Positions 56,651-64,000 of a stretch of 64,000 bases of DNA are shown here, piece by piece. Source of the DNA: Turbatrix aceti. Taxonomy: Eukaryota > Nematoda > Chromadorea > Rhabditida > Panagrolaimidae. Position 1 is the stretch's first letter, and every line of letters begins with the position of its first letter. Below the pieces are notes generated by a model that was given only the letters and a program-made list of their open reading frames with translations, was not told the origin of the DNA and did no database searches. Where the stretch lies: positions 1,240,001-1,304,000 of the forward strand of contig OZ017766.1 of assembly GCA_963969345.1 (NCBI GenBank), written 5' to 3'. Both the position numbers and the translations under genes were made by a program.

Positions 56651-57168
56651 ATGGCCTGGAAGGACCCCAAAGACCCCCGCGATCCCTGGGCTTGGCGTAC
56701 TACGTGGACTGGCGAAATCCGAAACGATTACTCTGAACTATGGATCATTGTATCGCTCATCATGCTATTTTCACTACTTGCTCTGCTCTGCATCGTGCCA
56801 CTTTTTATTCACCGATACTGCCGTCTAGCATGCCCGTGCCCAGTAAGAACTTGCATAAGGAATTCCAAGTTTCGCACAAAATTGTATTTCAGGGTTTTTG
56901 GGACTTCTTTGACCGATTTCTGCAAGTACTACACGAATTGGGACGCAAACGCGACGACACCCATCCGACGTCATTTGTCAACCCAGCATTCGATCCAGAA
57001 CTTGGATCGTCAGCCGCTTCAGCCAAGCGTTCACTGCCTAAGCAAAATCTGTCGTCCGTTGAACGGTCGACGCGTTTAAATGACGGCATAAAATCTGCCA
57101 AAAGTAATGCAGCAAAGCGATCCCAGAGCCTTCCTATTCGTCCTAAAATTCCGAAACTCAGAATTTAA
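56651..57168 (+). CDS. Small single-pass membrane protein, 155 aa, function unknown
   Basis: Two exons (56651-56842 and 56893-57168) join in frame. The short N-terminus is acidic and Trp-rich (MAWKDPKDPRDPWAWRTTW), followed by one membrane helix (LWIIVSLIMLFSLLALLCIV) with a Cys cluster just after it (YCRLACPCP), a likely palmitoylation site. The C-terminal 90 residues are basic and Ser-rich (SLPKQNLSSVERS, RSQSLPIRPKIPKL). Topology would be N-out, C-in. The family is not recognised. An upstream exon is possible because no acceptor sits at the ATG. Confidence 0.6.
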
Positions 57169-58455
57169 TTTTCTGTTTGTGTTCTTTTTTTCTGTAAGCG
57201 TAAAAATAAAAATCAATTGACACTCCTTGTTTTTTGTTCACTGACAAGTTTTGAATTGAAAAATGAATATTTCAGAAAACAAAAAGTTTTCTAGCAATCG
57301 AGGCTTCTGACTTTTGTTTTAGATGAACACGTATCGATCAGTTTTTTTCGGGTGCTGAACCGAAAAACCGAACTTTGTTCGAGACCCAGTCAGTTACGGT
57401 GTTTCGTTTCGGTACTAAGCAACACTGAAATTGATGGATCTTTGGTAAACGATAAAAACCACATCCAAAAGTGATCTTTTACATACATACTTTGAAGAAC
57501 ACCCCGGACGGCCAGCGAGTTGTACCACGTGAACAAAATGTTTACTTTAGGCAAATTTTTTTATTGTTATATTTTTCCACAAAAAATCATTTTTGAAAAA
57601 GTGTTTTTAATTTATTTAATAAGCGTTGTAAATAAAGGGGAACAAAGTTATCAGCATTAATTTTTGGTTTACATCTGTCCTGCAATCAACTACCGGATAA
57701 TTTTTTTGCAACTCAACTTGTCGAAATATGTTTGTTTTCTTTTTACCTGAAAAGGGTCCGATTCACCTAACACGCGTGATTGCATATCGCAACTTGACAG
57801 TTCACGTTGCAGAGGGTCTTTTTACGTTTCCGAGTTCAGTACTCAACTGTTTTACCCCAAAAACATTTTTACGACTGTTGTTCACCCCATTTCTAGTAGA
57901 TATTTTTTTTAGACCCTGCATAAATTTTTTTCATTGATTGTTAATTTTTTAAAACAGAAAAATACTAGACTATCTCTGGACAGTATTAGCTCGAGGGGTA
58001 TTAGCATTGCAGCCTGCATCACATCGATAAAAAATAAAATCGATCATCAATCACGGAAAAGGTACAAAATGTTCTGATAACATTGTCTGTAGGGTGATTT
58101 AACGGTAAATAAGGCAAAAATACAGCATGATCCCTGCTATAATGATACCTCGGAGAAGCGTGATACTTCTTCGCTTTTTTCTAGCCTTAAGAACTTTTGT
58201 TTTAATTTTGGCTGGGTTTTGTTGCTATTGCCCGAGATGATGACAGACTCGCTGTCTGCTTGCATGCACACCTTCGATTTCAGTTTGACAGCAACAAGTG
58301 TGCTTCTGCAGGCTTGGTGGCTTTTACGCGGCTTCAGAAAGATTTTTTGTGTTCATAGCAAATGTCTAAATTCTGATCAAATTTTTTTTAACGTCGTCGA
58401 TAATTTGTGTTTATTTTTTGTTTCATTTAATTTTGTAACTAAAATTATTTTGCAG
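57169..58455. other. Intergenic region and probable 5' noncoding exon of the ZIP gene
   Basis: No supported gene. A T-rich acceptor (TTTTGCAG) lies directly before the ZIP ATG at 58456, so a noncoding exon must lie in this stretch; its location is not clear. Confidence 0.45.
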
Positions 58456-59858
58456 ATGGAAAGTGTGGTATTGTTTCAACTCTGTCTGGCCCTGGTCATC
58501 TTTCTGACCATGGCAAGCGCCGGTCTGCTGCCCCTAAAATTCGTTGAACAAATCAGTGCCGCAGCCACATCACAAAAAGGTCGTGCGTCGTGGATTCTCA
58601 CACTGTTGTCATGCTTTGGTGGTGGCGTACTAATCGGTACCTGCTTTCTCGACATCATACCCCACGTCCAGGAAAACTACGAAAAATATGTCAAGACATC
58701 GGGATTTGAGTCGGATTTTCCCTGGGCTCTATTTTTTGTCTGTGCCGGATTTTTTTTGGTTTATTTGTTTGAGGAATTGTTTCTCAAAATTTTTGGATCT
58801 CATGGCCACGACCATGGACATGGGCATGGACATGGGCAGATGGTGGTCGCGTCTCGTACCGATCATGATGAAGAAAAGCAAAATAGTGATGGTAACACGA
58901 CTCTTATCAGCAGTCTTCCGGTAGAGAGATTATCTGCTTCTTCGCACACTAGCTGTATCGCTAAAACTCATGAGTATGTTTTTGAGTGGGGGCATTGAAA
59001 AGTAAGAGATCGTAAAATTTTGAGATAATTTTTTTTTGTATTTTTGAAAAAAATTATTTTTTGAACACAAAAATCAAAAGTGTCCGATCAACGTGAATTA
59101 AAAAAAGCAAAAAGCAAAATAAATATGTAGTCCAAATTTAGTCTGAATTTTTTGTTTAAAAATGCTTTTTTATCAAAAATGAAATTCAAAAAAATGTTTA
59201 TTTTCAATTCCGATTTTCCGATTTTTTTGTCTTTAACAAAAAATCTTTTCTTGTTGTTTTTAGTTTCAAAAACAGATTCTATTTAAGAAAAACTAAGTTT
59301 GAATTCTGGCCATTACCTTTTGCTCCTCAGCAAATTTGTTTCAGATTAGTTTTGGAAGAATCCGTAAAACACCTTTCGGATACAGATGGAAGCTTTCTCA
59401 AATCCATCACGTTTGCCATTGCCATGTCATTCCACAGCATCCTCGAAGGCTTTGCGCTCGGTGTGCAGGACGAAAAGGTCGGCATCATGAGCCTATTTTT
59501 GTCACTCATCATTCACGAAGCAATAGAAGCCTTCATAGTAGGCCTCCAACTCACGCAGGCCAATTCAAAAAGGATCAAGGTCGTCGTGACAACCGTGCTC
59601 ATCTACGCGAGCATGACACCGATAGGCTCGCTGATCGGGCTTCTGCTCCTCAACTCCAACATCGATCCTGTGACGAAAGAAGGCTGTACTTTCGTCCTCG
59701 AAGGACTCGCAGCAGGGACTTTTATATACGTCACGTTCTTCGAGGTTTTGGCTCAAGAGCGTGCAAACAATCACTCCAATCTCATCCAGCTGGGTGCCAT
59801 TGTTGCCGGATTTGCACTTATTTCTGGATTTCAAGTTTTCGAAGACCACATTCAATAA
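58456..59858 (+). CDS. SLC39 (ZIP) zinc/iron transporter, ZIP1-3-like
   Basis: Two exons (58456-58973 and 59345-59858), split by a 371-nt intron, give 343 residues. ZIP proteins import Zn2+ into the cytosol. Eight hydrophobic helices can be traced, with a His-rich cytoplasmic loop between helices 3 and 4 (HGHDHGHGHGHG). The helix 4 metal motif is FHSILEGFALGVQ (family HNVFEG/HSVFEGLALG). Helix 5 reads LIIHEAIEAFIVGLQ, where the usual HK..VA is HEAIEAF; the extra Glu is unusual for ZIP1-3 and more like bacterial or ZIPII variants. The helix 1 motif ISAAATSQKG and C-terminal SGFQVFEDHIQ are typical. The start at 58456 follows a splice acceptor. Confidence 0.93.
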
Positions 59859-60239
59859 ATACGCTTGTGAAAACTTTTTATTTATAAATCGTTCAACAAT
59901 GGGAAAAAGTAATAAGTAAGAACACTTTTTTGCATTTCATTGCAAAATAATTAGCACATCAATTAAAACTGAGTTACACCGGGTTCCCGGTGTGTCTGAA
60001 CCGATTCGCTGCCAAAAAATTGAGTTTCAAACAAGGGGGGACAAAAAGAATTCAGTTAAGCGATTCATCGAATTTATTGTGCAGTCCATCTTTTTGTTGC
60101 AAATCTTGGAAGATGATTTGGATTGACTGAAAATGAGAAAATAGCAATTGAAATTAAATAAAAAATTTTATAAAACAAAAATCTTAAAGCCAACTCCACA
60201 GTGCATTTCAAAACCTCAAAAAATACCTTATTTAGCATT
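59859..60239. other. 3' intergenic region ZIP / SLC22
   Basis: AT-rich 3' flanks of two convergent genes; no gene seen. Confidence 0.4.
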
Positions 60240-60362
60240 TATTGTTCATTAAGCCCTCTTCGTGCAATCTCGATACTCATCACTGTCTCTCTAATTTTGT
60301 AATGAGTAATTATGCACGAGTAAGAGTAATAAAGTAAAGTAAAGTAAAGTATTGTTCATTAA
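60240..60362 (+). mobile_element. Short retroposon (SINE or LINE 3' fragment) with 13-bp target duplication
   Basis: TATTGTTCATTAA occurs at 60240-60252 and again at 60350-60362, bracketing a 97-bp body that ends in (TAAAG)n. A body ending in a short tandem tail and flanked by a direct repeat of this size is the mark of LINE-driven insertion. The right copy contains the TAA stop codon of the minus-strand SLC22 gene, so the element entered exactly at the end of that coding sequence and duplicated the stop. Confidence 0.75.
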
Positions 60363-63300
60363 CTGACCAGCGCTATTCTTTTAAATACCCGCAAACAACT
60401 CACCGGTCTGTTATCATCGGCATCTTCTCCCTCGCGCTCTTCTGCGAGCGCCGAAGCGGATCTGGGCAAACGAAGACCCATCGAAGCGAGTGCTTCTGGC
60501 CGGATCTGACTAGTAATCGTGTTCTCTGCCGACGAAGGATGTTCAAAGATGACAGGTAGCTCGGTGAATGTCTCAGATTTCTTGCGGGCCAAGATGGACA
60601 ACGAGTCTTGGCTCAATGGCATCGACGACGAAACCGACACAGCTTGATGCACAGCGGTCGTGATGGAAGATGACGAGTCATCGTCATCGTCGTCGGTGCG
60701 CGACAGATTGTCAATTGATGAATGGGTCGTCGCCGCCGCGACTGTTGTAGCGGTGCCGGAGTCGCCGTTGTAAGGCAACGAGTACTTTCCGGCGTAGGTG
60801 TAGCAGATGAAGGGCGGCTCCGGGGCGAGTAGCTGCACAGCGTCATCAAGGGTCTCCGGGAGAGGCGCGTCGCGGGTTTCGGGGAGAAAGTAGACCAGGA
60901 AGCAGGCAAAGAGCGAGAACAAGGCGAAGATGCTCATCGGCACGACCGCCAAGGTCACGTCTGACAACATTGCGATGTACACCGATACCCCCGATCCGAT
61001 TCTTGCCATCTGAAAAAAATTGGATTAGAAACCGATTTTTTTTGAAAAACACGAACCATGGAACTAAAGCCAACGGCGCTGTTTCGAATCACAGTAGGAT
61101 ACATTTCAGAAGTAAAAATGTAGAGTATATTGAAAGCACCTTGGATAAAGATCTTACTCATCAGCATTAATACGAGCGAAAACTGCAAAGGTTAGGTTAA
61201 TACTGGTTTGTTTGGGAAAATACAGAATTTTGGAATAAAGTTTAAAAAAATTGAAAGCAATGTTTCGAAAACATGTTTTCCAAATAGTGACTATTCCAAA
61301 TTTTCAAATTTTCAATAAAAATTCATGTTTAGAACGTTTAAAATTGAATATATTTTTTTTTGAGAAGATTGAACATTTTTAAACGTGAAACAAAAACTTT
61401 TTAACGAACATTTTTTGCTGTAGTGCAATTATTTTTCCACTTTTTAGTTCAAATTCATCATTCCAAGGCAAACGCAAATTGCTGTACGTTCAGAACAAAA
61501 CTTACCACGTGATCGCGATAACTCATCGCTGACATGGCCCCCAGGATTGCAATTGCCGCTCCTCCAAGCGTGATCATTTGAGCGCGTTTTCGTCCAAAGT
61601 GCATCAGGTAAACGCATGCAATGAGAGTCGGTAACTCGATGGCACCCGCAATAGCGTTGTTGGCAAAAAAGTTTCCATTGAAGAGAACCCTTCCAGGAGC
61701 TGACTGATCGGAAAAGGCAATGACGAGGCCGTAGTACACGAGGGCGGTGGCTATCCAGACAATGCAGATAATCGCTGTCCGCACACAGAGCTCGCGTGAC
61801 TTTAGGAGGTCGAAGATGGATGTGCGCTGCTTGTCTTTCACCCATTGGGCCTTTTCAGGGTGTCTTTTCAGCTCCAAATCGCAGGGCAAGCTGGATTTGT
61901 TGATGTGAAAGCGGTTGAAGGGGAAAGGAGGGTCTCTGAAGGGTCATGAATATAAAACATTTTGAAAAAATGAGACCACCCACCGACAAGCCTTTCGAAT
62001 GACATGCTCGGCTTCCACAAGTCTGTTGCTAACAATCAGCCACCGCGGACTTTCCGGTAGGGCACAAATCAGAAATATAGATGCCGTATGGATGACCGCG
62101 GTGATGAGCTGGATGGATTGCCACGATTTGACGAAGTAAGCCAGCAAGGCCAGCAGCGCGTAGCCGACGGCCCAGGGGGCCTGCAGCAGGCTGCCAACCA
62201 TGCCACGGTACCGCACACCGGTGATCTCCATGCAGAGGACGTAAGCTGCGAGGTCGGCCGCCTCGTTGCACACGGCACTGCAGAATCGAATAAACAAAAA
62301 TAGCGGATAGTAAGTCGAATACGGTAGCAGGAGATTGAACATGGAAGAAAGGATACCGAAACCGATGATCGTGGGCTTACGACCGACTCGATCCGAAGCC
62401 AAACCACCGATCACGCAGCCAACCAGAAGACCACCCGAATAGATGAGTTGAGAGTGAGCCCGCATAAAATTGTCTTCGCATACCAGGTTCCATTGTGTTA
62501 CAATTGTCAGCTTCATTACCTGAAAAAAATGCTGGCAAATTTTTTTTACATAAAACGTAAGGAAATGGCAACTTGTTTTTTTTGGTTTAAGGGGCTCCCC
62601 CTGTTAACCAAAAACAATAAGGTACAATTGACAGCGCGCCATCCGCCTATGTAATCCCCAGTAAACAACCTACATCATCAGCGTAATACCAGCTTTCGCA
62701 TTTCTCAATCGGCACGTCTTCCCGCTTGACAGCTTCTTCGGCCTGCGCGAGCGTCATGCGTCGAAGCTCTTCGTACCTCTTGGCACCTCGATTGTAGTAA
62801 TGGCATTGATCGTGAAAATCGGATACATCGCGTTGGGTATTGCCCGTTTTAGGATAGATAATAGATGTATTCATAGCATCCGTATGAGACCATAAAAACT
62901 CGCTTGCTGATAAATTTCCTGTTACTGTACTAGTAGAATTAATACCGGTACCCGGTACCTGGCACCAGTGATCGGGTTGATACATCATGTAGACAACGGA
63001 TAAGTTAAACATAGCGTGAGGAATTTGTTGAAGTGATATTAGGAGGTAGACAAAGATTTGCCAGAACGAGCAGCCGCCGATGATTTTCAAAACGCCTTCG
63101 AAGTCGACTGGATCCGTGCATCCGGCTTCATTTTTCTTGATTGGACGATACTTTTTCTGTATCTGCATGTGTTGGTCCCGGATCTCGCGCGTCGAGAAGG
63201 ACGTTTTGTGACCAAAGATCAGGCTGCCCATGTTGGTCGCAATCGATCGAAGAGAAGTCGTGTCTGAGAACGCAATGGAGAACTTACTGTAGTGATGGTG

Positions 63301-63780
63301 CGGTCGATGGTGGCTGGACCCGTGGCCACCCCCCTTGCCGCCCTCGCGCTGGGTCGTTGACTGGTCATCAGCGTCCGAAGGCTGGTCTTCGGTATCGTCT
63401 CCGTCGCCATCGCCGTCGTTATCGCCTTCGACGTCGTCGTCTCGGCTCTCAGTGTCAAACACAGCCGGCGGCCGCTGTTGTCGATGTAGGACAAAGGGAA
63501 GAGCGTTTTCGGAATACGCGACAACGCTCGGCATGCCGCCTAGACGACCGTGCTCGGCGTGGGGGATGGAGGGTGTCCGGGCGTCGACCAAGGTCGGCTC
63601 GCTGTAGATGTGCCCTCCCCGGTAGAGTCCCTCTGGCTTGTCATCGTTATCGTGGTCACCGTGCTCACGAGCATGGGTAAAAATATTGGATTCAGACTCT
63701 CCACAGCTGCGGGATGGCATGGAACTCAGAGACGCGGCAGTGGCAAGTAGGTGGTGGCGGGAGGCTGCTGTCGTTGTCAT
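60359..63780 (-). CDS. SLC22-family organic ion transporter with long N- and C-terminal extensions
   Basis: Five exons (63780-62674, 62519-61984, 61935-61506, 61182-61057, 61009-60359) give 949 residues in one frame, against about 550 for typical SLC22. It is a 12-helix MFS transporter of organic cations, anions or carnitine. Core motifs: [11 protein letters not shown] after the large extracellular loop, the MFS signature [24 protein letters not shown] before helix 7, [20 protein letters not shown], and YFLPETRD at the end of helix 12. The N-terminal 190 residues are low complexity: an acidic block ([16 protein letters not shown]) and a His/Gly-rich block (HHRPHHHYS). The C-terminal tail of about 150 residues is Ser/Thr-rich with an acidic run ([11 protein letters not shown]). 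The large extracellular loop carries several possible N-glycosylation sites. The stop codon lies inside the target duplication of a retroposon. Confidence 0.93.
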
Positions 63781-64000
63781 TTCTGCCGTAAACGGCACTG
63801 TCTTGTAATGATGGCAGAAAAATACCGTATCGATCGCCGACAACGACGAACGATTACAGGTTATGGAGCGATCATGAAGGAACACTAAAAAATTATGCAC
63901 GGTTTTATGTGAAAAAAACACGTCAATGAACAGATATTTTTACCACAGTTCCTACGAAAGACGTCAGTTAAAACAGGTCTCACGGGGATTCCTATATCAC
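63781..64000. promoter_or_regulatory. 5' flank of the SLC22 gene
   Basis: Sequence upstream of the chosen start. The frame stays open to about 63921, so translation could begin earlier; the Met at 63780 begins the more polar low-complexity segment. No TATA box seen. Confidence 0.35.

Noticed and set aside
1..64000. CRISPR arrays, bacterial operons or tRNA/rRNA genes
   Set aside because: The window is clearly eukaryotic with spliced genes; no regularly spaced repeat array, tRNA cloverleaf or rRNA segment was recognised by eye. A tRNAscan run would settle tRNAs.

Overview
This is a eukaryotic, gene-dense animal genome window. Genes are compact, with many GT-AG introns of about 43-60 nt and T-rich acceptors (TTTTTCAG, TTTTGCAG, TTTTTAG), on both strands with no sign of an operon. 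A nematode is the most likely source: there is a 17-fold repeat protein of the Lustrin/WR1 ('worm-specific') cysteine-rich type, a MOLO-1-like protein (levamisole-receptor modulator family), and a neuropeptide precursor with a core resembling the nematode orcokinin-like (NLP-14/15) peptides. Another ecdysozoan, such as a tardigrade, cannot be excluded from sequence alone. All gene models were built by hand by joining exons. The multi-exon models listed as complete keep one reading frame across every junction, and their summed coding lengths are multiples of three. Exceptions are the partial WLS model at the window edge and the small Cys-rich gene at 21.4-21.8 kb, whose 3' end is unresolved.

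Layout. 0-3 kb: 5' half of Wntless (WLS/MIG-14, minus) and a small three-exon orcokinin-like neuropeptide gene (minus). 3-7.5 kb: gene-free, AT-rich, with a 1.34 kb TA-flanked DNA transposon (copy A). 7.5-10.6 kb: a tiny one-TM protein (plus) whose coding end overlaps the coding end of a five-exon multi-TM protein (minus); the latter carries transposon copy B in its last intron. 12-17.3 kb: TFIP11/STIP-1 (minus) and folliculin (plus), head to head over 212 bp. 17.5-24 kb: WR1-repeat protein, a small Cys-rich secreted protein and a MOLO-1-like protein (all minus). 26.9-31.6 kb: a C2H2 zinc-finger protein (plus) converging on ZCCHC8 (minus). 31.6-35.6 kb: gene-free and repeat-bearing. 35.6-41.2 kb: phospholipase C-gamma (plus), with an inverted-repeat element in its largest intron. 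41.6-47.1 kb: SLC41 magnesium transporter (minus), a divergent alpha-tubulin (plus), a small secreted peptide (plus) and cytochrome b561 (minus). 47.35-48.99 kb: a 1.6 kb near-perfect palindrome flanked by TTAA. 49.2-53.5 kb: MRPS25 and an AIMP2-like protein (minus), then LIN-9 (plus). 54.6-60 kb: choline/ethanolamine kinase, a small one-TM protein and a ZIP zinc transporter (plus). 60.2-63.8 kb: an SLC22 organic ion transporter (minus) with long extra termini and a short retroposon inserted at its stop codon.

The genes are mostly unrelated housekeeping and signalling functions: Wnt secretion, snRNP/spliceosome disassembly, nuclear exosome targeting, lysosomal/mTOR signalling, DREAM transcription, phospholipid synthesis, PLC signalling and metal/ion transport. 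They do not form a pathway cluster. The unusual content lies in the mobile and inverted-repeat elements, which share sequence with one another, and in several small secreted or membrane proteins, including a putative neuropeptide.
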